Positions 36,175-45,348 of a stretch of DNA of 64,000 bases are shown one piece after another. The DNA is from Saccharum officinarum (lineage: Eukaryota > Streptophyta > Magnoliopsida > Poales > Poaceae). The notes under the pieces are model-generated. The model had not been told where the DNA came from. It ran no database searches and saw only the letters and a list, made by a program, of their open reading frames with translations. The stretch lies in the NCBI GenBank assembly GCA_020631735.1, contig CM036170.1, forward strand, positions 68,835,737 through 68,899,736, written 5' to 3'. Both the position numbers and the translations under genes were made by a program. Each line of letters starts with the position of its first letter. Position 1 is the first letter of the stretch.

Positions 36175-38043
36175 ATGTCGCAGGAGCGGACATTGGATGA
36201 AGTTGTTTCTCCATTTCTAATGCAATTGGAAAGGGCAAGAGTTGTTCCTTTGGGTCCAGATGAGGATAGTTCACATTCAGATATTGTACTTCTTTTTGAA
36301 AATATCAAGAAAGAAGCCTGTGAAGTTAAGGATATACTCCTGAGAGTGTCTAAATGGGAAAATGAGATAATAAATGATTTTGGAGGAATAGCTCGACATT
36401 TGGATGAAATCATAGAAGAAGGCAACCAGCTCAATTCAATACGTTCCACACTTCAAATTGTAAACACTGAGATGTCCAAGTTAAAAGATCGTATGCAACT
36501 TCCTCTCCATGTTCCCATGATTAAGCCAATAGCTCCCACAACCTTGCCATCATCTGTACCTTCCAAATGGGTTCATGCAAAAGTTTCGGAGCAGTGGAAA
36601 AGACTAGAGATTGAGAGGAAAATCCTTGAGAGCTCAACCATGTCTAACTTGCAGGTTAGCTATGATAATCTTGATCTGCAGCTGAAGTTGTGCTTGTTAT
36701 GCTTCTCTGTCTTCCCAGAAAATTCCATCGTCAGCAAGAGGGCCATGATTCATTGGTGGATTGGTGAGGGGTTAGTAGCAGCCACAAGAAGTCAAACAGC
36801 CGAAGATGTTGGAAATGCATGCTTTGAGAAGCTGATTGCTCTAGAAATGATTGAACCGGTGTATCAGAAATGCAGATATCAGGTCAACCAATGCAAGTTA
36901 CACCCTTGGATTCGGCGTATGTTGATTAAAGTTGCGAAGCAAGCACGGTTTTTTGAATTCGATTCAGATGGCAATGCAACATGGGACTGTTCAGCTACTC
37001 ACCGTGCCTGTCTAGTTGAAGAGCACCAACAGGAAATTGATGTGGCATCACTCAGAAACCTTCTAACAATATTTAATGTGAATGAGCAATACCTACAATT
37101 TGATAAGTGTTGGTTCTTGGATTTGAGGAAGATTGCAGTTCTCCAACTAGGAAAGTGGCACAACTTACGTCGACACCATATTGAGGTTGACAGTACTGAT
37201 TTTTTGGAAGGACTGCAGTTATCCAATCAATTGAAATATCTTTGTCTGAGGGGCATCTCTAGAATCATTGAACTTCCTGCTTCCATTGGCGGACTCCCAA
37301 ATCTCAGGATCTTGGACCTTCATGCCTGTCATAACCTTGAGAGACTGAGTGCTAGCATCACGTCTCTTCAAATGCTCACCCACCTTGATGTGTCAGAATG
37401 TTACTTGCTGGAAGGCATGCCAAGGGGTATTGGCTTGCTTACTGAACTCCAAGTGCTGAAAGGGTTTGTCATTGGTGGTTCAACTGGCAATTACAATTGC
37501 CGGGTAGCAGAGTTGGCTAGGCTGGACAAATTGAAGAAGCTGACCATATATATTGGAAGCAAAGTTACAGTGACAGAAGATGAACTGAATGAACTTGAGA
37601 ACATCAAAGGCCTTTGCGTGCTGAAAATTACATGGGCTGTATCACTTTCAAAGAAAGAACGAGTCCATCAAACTTCTGATTCGACACCATTGCTAACTTC
37701 ACTCTCCCTACCTCTAAATCTCGAAAAGCTAGACCTGCGCTGCTTCCCTGGAGAGAAGATACCAGATTGGTTAAATCCGAGTAAGCTGTTGAGACTGAAG
37801 AGGCTCTACTTCACTGGAGGAATGCTAAGAACTTTTGACAACAAAAACATGTCAGGGGTGTGGAGCGTTGAGGTTTTGCGCCTGAAATTCTTGAATGATT
37901 TATCAGTACAATGGACCCAGGTGCATGACATATTTCCAAAACTGACCTTTCTGGAGGTCTTCAGATGTAGGAAGCTAGAATCCTTCCCTTGCGAAAAGGA
38001 TGGGGTGTGGATGAACCATGATATGAAGCATATCAGAAAGTAG
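36175..38043 (+). CDS. RPP13-like CC-LRR resistance-type protein lacking the NB core
   Basis: 622 aa from the ATG at 36175, the first in-frame ATG after a splice acceptor ending at 36156; the upstream exon would be non-coding. Residues 1-150 are a helical, charged coiled-coil-like region. There is no P-loop, kinase-2 or GLPL. At residue 161 it enters the NLR winged-helix region (VSYDNLDLQLKLCLLCFSVF, then MIHWWIGEGL). The usual MHD position reads LHP. LRRs follow from about residue 350 (LKYLCLRGISRIIELPASIG, LPNLRILDLHACHNLERL) to near the C-terminus. Grass proteins named RPP13-like protein 4 have this NB-less architecture (recalled, not checked). It cannot act as a nucleotide switch on its own and may be a helper, decoy or partner of the neighbouring NB gene; that is inference. 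Confidence 0.85.
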   Translation: MSQERTLDEVVSPFLMQLERARVVPLGPDEDSSHSDIVLLFENIKKEACEVKDILLRVSKWENEIINDFGGIARHLDEIIEEGNQLNSIRSTLQIVNTEMSKLKDRMQLPLHVPMIKPIAPTTLPSSVPSKWVHAKVSEQWKRLEIERKILESSTMSNLQVSYDNLDLQLKLCLLCFSVFPENSIVSKRAMIHWWIGEGLVAATRSQTAEDVGNACFEKLIALEMIEPVYQKCRYQVNQCKLHPWIRRMLIKVAKQARFFEFDSDGNATWDCSATHRACLVEEHQQEIDVASLRNLLTIFNVNEQYLQFDKCWFLDLRKIAVLQLGKWHNLRRHHIEVDSTDFLEGLQLSNQLKYLCLRGISRIIELPASIGGLPNLRILDLHACHNLERLSASITSLQMLTHLDVSECYLLEGMPRGIGLLTELQVLKGFVIGGSTGNYNCRVAELARLDKLKKLTIYIGSKVTVTEDELNELENIKGLCVLKITWAVSLSKKERVHQTSDSTPLLTSLSLPLNLEKLDLRCFPGEKIPDWLNPSKLLRLKRLYFTGGMLRTFDNKNMSGVWSVEVLRLKFLNDLSVQWTQVHDIFPKLTFLEVFRCRKLESFPCEKDGVWMNHDMKHIRK

Positions 38044-38581
38044 AAGGCAGGAATGAATCAATTGAGCTTTCATTATTACTTTTGTTGTGTCACTAGCTTT
38101 GTCTCATCGTCAGCAACAACACAACACGTGGACGACAATTGGATCCTGGATGTGCACCATAGATGATGTACATCATGACTGTCATTTGTCAACCTTGACT
38201 CCGTGCCTCACAGTCGTATCGAAATTGGAGTTATTTTGAGAGCTGCCACTTGGTGGTGCAATGTTCGGCGATTAACGACATGTTTTCATCATGGGAGTTT
38301 ATGCTAAAGCCTGTGTTTTGCTATTCCACGTCATGTATCTTGTTTGTGGTTGTTTTTCCTCGTGTTGTGTTGCTTTTTTGGTGTTTCTGTCTCGCCCCTG
38401 CTATGTACCTCTGGGACTTGCTCCGATAATGTAAACATTCCATTCCTGGCTTGCTGGTATGTGTGGAAATATATTCAGGTGGTTCCCCCTTTTGACTCGT
38501 CAAAAGAATCCATTAAAAAGAATGTAGCCCAAGCAATAATCAGGGCAATATTACATAACTGAGAAATTTGAACGAGTCTTA
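38044..38581. other. 3' flank of the RPP13-like gene
   Basis: AT-rich 3' untranslated and intergenic sequence; no further gene seen. Confidence 0.45.
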
Positions 38582-38817
38582 GTGCCTGTTTGGTATAGCT
38601 CAGCTTCACTAGTGAATCAGCTTTCGTTGGCTTTGGTTTCAAAAGCAGCTTTATCATTAGAGTTGAATCTATTTTCATAAACGTTTGGTAAACAACTTCT
38701 TAAGGGAGATAGCAGAGAGAAAGCTAGAAAAAAATAGTATTTTCAGCTTCATCTTTGGCAGGAGAAGCTGAAAACAGCTTTTGTGAAGCTGATGTAGAAG
38801 CTCTACCGAACACACCC
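38582..38817. mobile_element. Tourist-like MITE between convergent NLR halves
   Basis: The left end GTGCCTGTTTGGTATAGCTC and right end GAGC-type inverse (CTCTACCGAACACACCC) form imperfect inverted repeats. The left flank is TTA and the right flank ATA, an imperfect 3-bp duplication. Internal AGCTTCA/TGAAGCT motifs pair. It ends about 150 bp beyond the stop codon of the minus-strand CC-NB gene. Confidence 0.65.
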
Positions 38818-38967
38818 ATAGAAATCAGTTCAATTTCACATGAAAAACTCAGGAACAGGGAAATTTTCCCGCAATTCAAACAGGAGAGGATTCTTGAAGT
38901 CATTATTCACTATTACCCGATAAGCTACAAATGGATGTACCACACGCTGACACATGTGTTGCCTATT

Positions 38968-40212
38968 TCAGACTTCCGCATACCTAGCAGTGATGATATG
39001 GTCACTCTTGCCGAGTTCCTGGCTAGTAGATGTCGATGCAGGTGGCGAAACGCTGCTGCTTCCGAAGATGTCTCCCATTGTTTTGGCTGCCGATGGAAGT
39101 CCGCCACAGGTCTCAAGGATCTCCTGTTTCATATTGTTAACAGTGGCAAGATCGAGCGTCATTTTCTCCTGGGACTGGGAAAGAGCATCCGTGAAAATTG
39201 CCCAACAGCTCTCGCTGTCGGCCAATGGCTGCACAGGGTACAAGCAGCTCTTCCCCACCATCGCCTCTGCCGCCTTCTCCAGCCGGCTGGTGACGACCAC
39301 CAGGCCACCTCTCTCTTTGGGCAGTGCGAACGCGAGGCGTTCCGACCAGTCGTCGGTTCTCCCCGGGGTGTTCTGGCGGCCAACAATGTCAGCGTACCAG
39401 CTATTTATGTGCCACACGTCGTCGAACACTATGAGGAACCTCTTCCCCTTGAGCTGTTCGTGGACGGCGATCACCAGCTCCGCCAGGCTATTGCTGCCAT
39501 CTATGGACAAGATGGCATCCTCCTCGTGTCCTAGCGCCATGAGCATGCCCTGCAAAACTTCCTTGCGCCTGTCTGCTCCAGCAGAGGCGGTGCGCGACAT
39601 GCACATCCATATCCTGGGGGAGAAGCGGCCTTTAGCGCGCGGGCTGCTGAACAGGAGCTGCGCGAGCGCGGTCTTCCCGATGCCGCCCATGCCGACGATG
39701 CCAACGCCGTTAAGCCTCCCCGCGCCGCAGTCCCCGAACGCCATGGACTCCAGCTCCGCGAGCTGCTGGTCGAACCCGTGGATCCTGCTCCGTTCGAGCC
39801 AAGACGTCGTCCAGCGGTCCAACCCCGCGGCGGCGGCGGCGGTGTCCTCCTCCTGCGACGCCGCAGCGTTGCCACCGGAGTCGTTCTCGGTGCACTGGAG
39901 GACTCTGCGCCTGACCGCGGCCACCCTCTTCTTGGTCTTGGGGAAGCGCCAAGCGTCGGGCTGGGCATAGCACCACCGCTGATGGTTAGGTCGGTTGGCG
40001 AGCCTGCGGCACTCGGCGAGCAAGTCGTTGAGTTCGTAGAGGCACTCCCGGAGCTCATCGGCGTTGGCGGGAGAAACGGCCGCCTTCTCCAGCTCGGCCC
40101 TCATGTCTTGGAATTGGGTGCGGAAAGGGAGCTCCGCCTCTGCGTCCGCTGCCTCCTCGGTGAAGCTATCCACGAACTTCTTGACAAGAAACTGGACGAC
40201 CTCCACGGCCAT
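38968..40212 (-). CDS. CC-NB-ARC protein without LRR (truncated NLR)
   Basis: 414 aa, ATG at 40212, a single exon. Residues 1-110 are a Rx-type coiled coil (VVQFLVKKFVDSFTEEAADA, an ECLYELNDLLAECRRLA heptad region). NB-ARC follows with P-loop GMGGIGKT (174-181), kinase-2 FLIVFDDVW (259-267), RNBS-B GGLVVVTSR (302-310) and the GLPL equivalent CGGLPSAAK (369-377). The protein then ends in a Ser-rich tail, with no winged helix, MHD or LRR. It faces the NB-less CC-LRR gene in convergent orientation, about 0.9 kb away. All nucleotide-binding motifs look intact, so it may be a functional NB adaptor rather than a dead fragment; alternatively an LRR exon was lost. Confidence 0.88.
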   Translation of the reverse strand: MAVEVVQFLVKKFVDSFTEEAADAEAELPFRTQFQDMRAELEKAAVSPANADELRECLYELNDLLAECRRLANRPNHQRWCYAQPDAWRFPKTKKRVAAVRRRVLQCTENDSGGNAAASQEEDTAAAAAGLDRWTTSWLERSRIHGFDQQLAELESMAFGDCGAGRLNGVGIVGMGGIGKTALAQLLFSSPRAKGRFSPRIWMCMSRTASAGADRRKEVLQGMLMALGHEEDAILSIDGSNSLAELVIAVHEQLKGKRFLIVFDDVWHINSWYADIVGRQNTPGRTDDWSERLAFALPKERGGLVVVTSRLEKAAEAMVGKSCLYPVQPLADSESCWAIFTDALSQSQEKMTLDLATVNNMKQEILETCGGLPSAAKTMGDIFGSSSVSPPASTSTSQELGKSDHIITARYAEV

Positions 40213-40575
40213 CGACGACGTCGGCCTTTCTCTTCAGCTTCAGGAGTGTGGTTTGTAGAGAGACTAGAGAGGAGACGATTATTCAGCCGTTTCTTCGGAC
40301 AAGCGCCGAGAATAGCGACTTGGCGTAGAAGCTCAATCCAGTGGCGCAAAACGCGTAGCTACTAAACGGAGACTGACTCAGGACAAGCCATGGCCACATC
40401 GGCGGTCGCCGGTTAGTCACCACTCACTCGTGTTGACCCCGGAGACGACTTGATTTCTTTGGACAGTTAGGCAAAGGACGGACCTCGATGTACTGATCTT
40501 GGGATGGGAATAAAATCTTCATTTTTCCCAAAAACAAGGCAAAGGACGGAGGCAGACAGCTATCAAGAATCAACA

Positions 40576-42786
40576 ATGGATGCGAACTGGACATACATGG
40601 ACAGGTTGCTGGCAACATGGAACGAGTGGGAGATCCGCATGCTTGTGCTCACCAGCCTCGCCCTGCAGGTGTTCCTCCTCTTCTCCGCCGGCATCCGCAA
40701 GCGTAACGTCTCCGCCGTGCTGAGCCTGCTTCTATGGCTGGCCTACCTGCTCGCGGACTCCATCGCCATCTACGCGCTCGGATACCTCTCCCAGACGCGC
40801 GTGCCCAAGGGCGTCGACGTCGACCCACAGTCTTTCGAGCGCACCCACCGCATCCAGGCCTTCTGGGCACCGTTCCTCCTCCTCCACCTCGGCGGCCAGG
40901 ACACCATCACCGCCTTCTCCACCGAAGACAACGAGCTCTGGAAGCACCACCTTCTCAGCCTCCTCACCCAGGTACGCGACAGGCCATGCCGCATGCGTGC
41001 GTGCTTCCAAAATTTTTCTGCCGTGCGCCCCTGCCCCCGGCAGCGGCAGACTCAAACTAACGTGGCTTCGATCCGTCTCTTGGCACGTACACAGGTTGAC
41101 CTCGCCGTGTATGTCTTCACCAAGTCGCACCCTGGCACCAACGTCCTAGCCCCCGCCGTGTTCATGTTCTTGAGTGGTATCGTCAAGTACGCCGAGAGGA
41201 CATGGGCGCTCAAGTGCGCGAGCATGGACAATCTGCGGAGCAGCATGGTCACGACGCCGGATCCGGGCCCCAACTACGCCAAGTTCATGGAGGAGTACCG
41301 GTTCACGCGTGAGGCAGGGCTCGAGGCGGAGATCGTCATCGAGCAGGAGCGGCGCGCGGAGGCTGCCGCTGCCGTGACCGTGGCCGTCGCAGAGGAGAGC
41401 GTGCCCTACACGACGGTCATCACCGAAGCGAGCCACTTCTTTGTCATCTTCAAGCGACTCTTCGTCAACCTCATCCTCAGCTTCCAGGAGCGCACCCGGA
41501 GCCAGGGCACGTTCCTGCGGCTCACGCCAGAGCAGGCGTACAAGATCATCGAGATCGAGCTGTCGCTCATGTACGACACCCTTCACTCCAAGGCGGCGGT
41601 GATACACACCTGGTACGGCCGCCTGTTCCGATGTCTGACGCTCCTCTCGACGTCTACGGCCTGCATCCTCTTCAACGTGCATGACAAGGGTACACACAAA
41701 TCATACAGCCGCATCGATATCTGCATCACTAACATTTTGTTTGGAGGAGCGCTTTGCTTGGAGGTGTATGCCATTGGGATGATGCTTGTATCCTACTGGA
41801 CATATGCCGCTCTGCAAGACTGCAACTGCCGGTCACTGGGCAGCCTGGTGTTCCGGAGCATTCAGTATTTCCGGCCTGAAAGCCGAGCGAAGTGGTCCAA
41901 TTTGATGGCCCAACACAATCTCGTCAGCTTCTGCCTCCTGGACAAACCAACCATGCTCACCAAGGTCTTGAGCGTCCTCGGGCTCAAAGCACACTGGGAC
42001 AGCTGGCTGTACATCCGGCACATCGACGTGTCACCGGAGCTCAAGGTCTTGGTTTTCAGAGAGCTCAAGGATAAGACGGTGAGCATCGTGGACGCCGAGA
42101 GTTACCGCAAGTTCAGCAACCACAGGGGCCAGTGGGCTCTGCAGTGCAAGGGCTACTACAAGGAGCTCGGCTGGAGCGTCGAGGTGGAGTTCGACGAGAG
42201 CATCCTCCTCTGGCACATAGCCACAGACGTCTGCTTCCACTCAGAGGATGGCGAAGACGACGACAACGCCGCCAAGATCTCTCACTACGTCGATATCAGC
42301 CGGGCGATATCGAACTACATGCTTTTCCTGCTCGTCGCGCGCCCTTTCATGCTGACCGCGGGCATCGGGCAGATCAGGTTCGGCGACACCTGCGCGGAGG
42401 CCAAGAACTTCTTCGAGCGGGCACAGATGGCGCGCCCGGACGCGAGGGCCGCGGCGAGGATGGTGCTCGACGTGAACGCCGAGATCGCGCCGAGGGACGT
42501 GAAGGGCGACCGGAGCAAGTCCGCGCTGTTCGACGCGTGCCGGCTGGCCAAGTCGCTGCTGGAGCTGCAGCCGCACAAGCGGTGGCGCGTCATCCGCGTG
42601 GTGTGGGTGGAGATGCTCTGCTACGCCGCGAACAAGTGCCGGAGCAACTTCCACGCCAAGCAGCTGAGCGCCGGCGGCGAGCTGCTCACGGTCGTTTGGT
42701 TTTTGATGGCGCACTTTGGGGTAGGCGAGCAGTATAGGATCGAGGCGGGGCATGCAAGAGCTAAACTAATTGTAGAGAAGAACTGA
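40576..42786 (+). CDS. DUF4220/DUF594 membrane protein
   Basis: Start chosen at the ATG at 40576 (context CAACAATGG); an in-frame ATG at 40504 would add 24 residues that look unconserved. A GT-AG intron is likely at 40972-41094 (123 nt); splicing joins LSLLTQ to VDLAVYVFTKSHPG and gives 695 aa. The N-terminus has several hydrophobic segments (LVLTSLALQVFLLFSAG, AVLSLLLWLAYLLADSIAI, ICITNILFGGALCLEVYAIG), which is DUF4220. The C-terminus (RVIRVVWVEMLCYAANKCRS, then HAKQLSAGGELLTVVWFLMA) is DUF594. This is a large grass-expanded family of unknown biochemical role. It is divergent from the CC-NB gene, with start codons about 360 bp apart. Because the intron length is a multiple of three and it has no stop, unspliced RNA is also translatable. 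Confidence 0.88.
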   Translation: MDANWTYMDRLLATWNEWEIRMLVLTSLALQVFLLFSAGIRKRNVSAVLSLLLWLAYLLADSIAIYALGYLSQTRVPKGVDVDPQSFERTHRIQAFWAPFLLLHLGGQDTITAFSTEDNELWKHHLLSLLTQVRDRPCRMRACFQNFSAVRPCPRQRQTQTNVASIRLLARTQVDLAVYVFTKSHPGTNVLAPAVFMFLSGIVKYAERTWALKCASMDNLRSSMVTTPDPGPNYAKFMEEYRFTREAGLEAEIVIEQERRAEAAAAVTVAVAEESVPYTTVITEASHFFVIFKRLFVNLILSFQERTRSQGTFLRLTPEQAYKIIEIELSLMYDTLHSKAAVIHTWYGRLFRCLTLLSTSTACILFNVHDKGTHKSYSRIDICITNILFGGALCLEVYAIGMMLVSYWTYAALQDCNCRSLGSLVFRSIQYFRPESRAKWSNLMAQHNLVSFCLLDKPTMLTKVLSVLGLKAHWDSWLYIRHIDVSPELKVLVFRELKDKTVSIVDAESYRKFSNHRGQWALQCKGYYKELGWSVEVEFDESILLWHIATDVCFHSEDGEDDDNAAKISHYVDISRAISNYMLFLLVARPFMLTAGIGQIRFGDTCAEAKNFFERAQMARPDARAAARMVLDVNAEIAPRDVKGDRSKSALFDACRLAKSLLELQPHKRWRVIRVVWVEMLCYAANKCRSNFHAKQLSAGGELLTVVWFLMAHFGVGEQYRIEAGHARAKLIVEKN

Positions 42787-43234
42787 GATTACCAAATATT
42801 GGTGAGTGGCGTTGAAATCTATGCAAATACTGTACATCTTGAAAAAGGTCTTGCAAATTGTAAAAGTGGTTTTTTGAATGAGAAGGCAATGCACAATGGT
42901 TTCAGTGGGCCAGAAATGGTAGTACTAGTTCAGAAGAGGTATGACTGGTGAAATCCGCAAGTTGCTGAAAGCGGCATGTATACCCAAATCGAGTCAACGA
43001 TCCAAATCCAGGCTAAATGCAATGCACACCAGTTATGATCTATTGGATGCCAACTCCCAACGACCAACTCGAGTGGGAAAGCATGAACCACACTATGCCC
43101 CCACCCACTCGCCGTGCAGCGGCATGGTCCTCCACCATCGTCACGATTATCGCATATAGACCCAATTCCCCCGCGCCCATGCATCAAGGTGCTGGCATTC
43201 CTATCTCAGATCAAAGCGGCAAGCGCTCAGCGCC
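42787..43234. other. Intergenic, no gene recognised
   Basis: 3' flank of the DUF4220 gene and promoter of the next gene; no motif identified. Confidence 0.45.
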
Positions 43235-43879
43235 ATGTCAGCAGCGGCGGCCGACGCCGAGTCCGGCCGAGAGGGCTTCACCTGCAGCGCGCTGCTCATG
43301 TGCCTCTACCTGCCGGGCCTCTCCAAGAAGAAGCCGGAGGAGGCGATCAGCACGAGCCCGCCGACAGCAGACCCGGCACCGGCACCGGCACCGGACCAGC
43401 AGCCTGCCGAGCAGCAAGAGGCCCCGTACGCGCCGAGCCGTGCCGCGTCGCTGGAGAAGTCTGAGTGCGCGTCGCTCTGCTCGCGCAACAACATCGTCTT
43501 CGACTTCGTCGCGGAGGAAGGGGATCAGACGCCATCCCAGGCGGCGATCCACGGGTACTGCCCGTCGCCGTGCTTCGACCTGCCCGGCGAACGATTTGGC
43601 GTCGTCGCCGCTGACAGCAAGGCGACGACGCCGGCCACGGCCGCGTTCGTGTTCGACGACGGCCAGGGAAGGGGCGCGTTGAAGAAGATGGCGTCGTGCC
43701 TGGCACCCGGGGTCGACGGCAGCAGCGAGCCTCGGCCGCCGCGCCTCCAGAGGTTCTTCTCTGCGTCAGGTCGTTCTAGCGTGCCGCGGCCTCTCGTGAT
43801 GCCATCCCGTGACGCGACGCAGGGTGAATCGGTGATGATGCCAGCGTGCAATGCAACGAGTGGCGGCTGCCTGTCGTGA
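43235..43879 (+). CDS. Small plant-specific protein with an LPGLS motif (paralogue 1)
   Basis: 214 aa, single exon. I do not recognise a named family. The N-terminal motif FTCSALLMCLYLPGLSKKKP is followed by a Pro/Ala-rich linker. A C-terminal block has CFDLPGERF and, about 20 residues on, ATAAFVFDDGQGRGALKK. The same two landmarks occur in the minus-strand gene at 48889-49563 (GFWCGVLCMHLPGLSRRRP; YFDLPLELL..VTAAFVFDGNRG), so the two are paralogues. No signal peptide or membrane segment is evident. The function is unknown; low-complexity linkers suggest an intrinsically disordered, possibly regulatory protein. Confidence 0.75.
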   Translation: MSAAAADAESGREGFTCSALLMCLYLPGLSKKKPEEAISTSPPTADPAPAPAPDQQPAEQQEAPYAPSRAASLEKSECASLCSRNNIVFDFVAEEGDQTPSQAAIHGYCPSPCFDLPGERFGVVAADSKATTPATAAFVFDDGQGRGALKKMASCLAPGVDGSSEPRPPRLQRFFSASGRSSVPRPLVMPSRDATQGESVMMPACNATSGGCLS

Positions 43880-44020
43880 CAGCATCGTGACGGTTGCTTG
43901 ACGCTGCACGCATGATTAGTCCATTTATCCGTGTATTGCCGTATGAAATAGACATCGTCATTTTCCTGTTCCGCTTCAAATGCTCGGTAATTTTGTCGTT
44001 TATATACGGGCCTTACTTGC

Positions 44021-45136
44021 GTCTGGACGTCCAGACACGTTCCATAATATCGGACGCCTTCGGTCCTTCGCGTGGGAGGCCACGCCACACGCAAAAGAAG
44101 CTCGCGCCACCTGTTTCGCACGCCCCACCATATGGACCCCGCGTTGTGTATCGTTCTACCATAGTGCTCGCTCTGTTTCACCTGACCACCACGTCCGCAA
44201 ACAGAAACCTACGTGGGTCCTAGCAACCTGCCCCCGCTATGGATGTTGTGCTGCGAATGTGTCGGTTGACCTCACGTGCCCGCACGGTGACCCGCGACGG
44301 CGCCCTAGCAGCTCAGGCGGCTGCGGCAAGTGGGTCTCATATACTGCAATATATGCAACACCCGATCTACTTTTGCAATACCAGTTGAAACACTCGCAAG
44401 AAATATCCGAAACGGCTGAAACACTTGTAACATACACTTGAAACACTTGAAAAACACCCAAAAAAACAACTTGAAAATACGTGTGTAGCCATTGCAAATA
44501 TACGTAAGCATCCAAATGAAACACTTGCAACATACATATGAAAAACACTAGCATATATATACAACATCCAGATTTAGTTTTACAACATCCAAATAAAACA
44601 CTTGCAACATACGTCTAAAACAGATGAAATATTTGGAACATACACTTGAAACATACGTGTATAGTCATTGCAATATGTGCAACATCCCGATATACTTTTG
44701 CAACATCAATACAAAACATTTACAATATACCTCTAAAACATCTAAAACACTTGAAATATACGCTTGCAACATGTGTTTTTAGTGCAACATCTACTTGTTG
44801 CTCGGACGAATGGAGGCTTGTCGGCACACAGAGCTCGATGCCAGTGTGGAGATCAACGCCGCCAACGCAGAGTATGGGTGCAACCGGTCGGCGGGGTGCA
44901 GTGCTTGCGGCGAGCGACCCCCGCGCTGGACGATTGGAGAAGGACGCGGCGGGCGGGTGCGGTGCCCTGCGCCGGAGAACGTTCATGGCAGACGGGGTGC
45001 AGTGCCCACGGCAGTCGAGCGCATTGGAAGTGAGCATCGCGGGTGTAGACGAGAGCGAGCGTCACGGGCGGGGTGCGCGACGAGCGGGAGCTGGTCGGCA
45101 TGCGTGGACTGGGAAGCGCGGCGTCTGGACGGACGC
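44021..45136. mobile_element. Mutator-like or related repeat with GTCTGGACGTCCAGAC palindrome
   Basis: It begins with a perfect 16-bp palindrome (44021-44036) and ends near GCGTCTGGACGGACGC (45121-45136). Between 44340 and 44800 lie many loosely repeated ACTTGCAACATAC / ACTTGAAACAC motifs; 44800-45120 is GC rich. The same palindrome type and CAACAT array occur at 63688-64000. This is a common grass non-autonomous class II repeat; exact termini and target duplication are not resolved. Confidence 0.6.
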
Positions 45137-45348
45137 GTGAGGAGAGCATTATCGTTGATGTATATGTAATCTTAGTCATAATTGCATCTTGTCACACGGG
45201 CAAAGAAAGGCAGAGCAGTATACAAATCACGCTACAGATATACCTGATTCAGAAATTAACTAGTTGGAGAAACTTTGCCTCACATTCATAGTAGTAGATT
45301 GAAATCATACCCAAAGAATTGCAGATGCAGACGAAGCGAAACCACCAA

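Noticed and set aside
38755..39970. Plus-strand frames of 259 and 338 codons
   Set aside because: Antisense to the CC-NB-ARC gene, which has the diagnostic motifs; the first also starts inside a MITE.
44340..44800. Possible CRISPR-like or satellite array
   Set aside because: The CAACAT/AAACAC motifs are irregular in length and spacing, occur in a transposon-like repeat also found at 63890, and this is a plant nuclear sequence.
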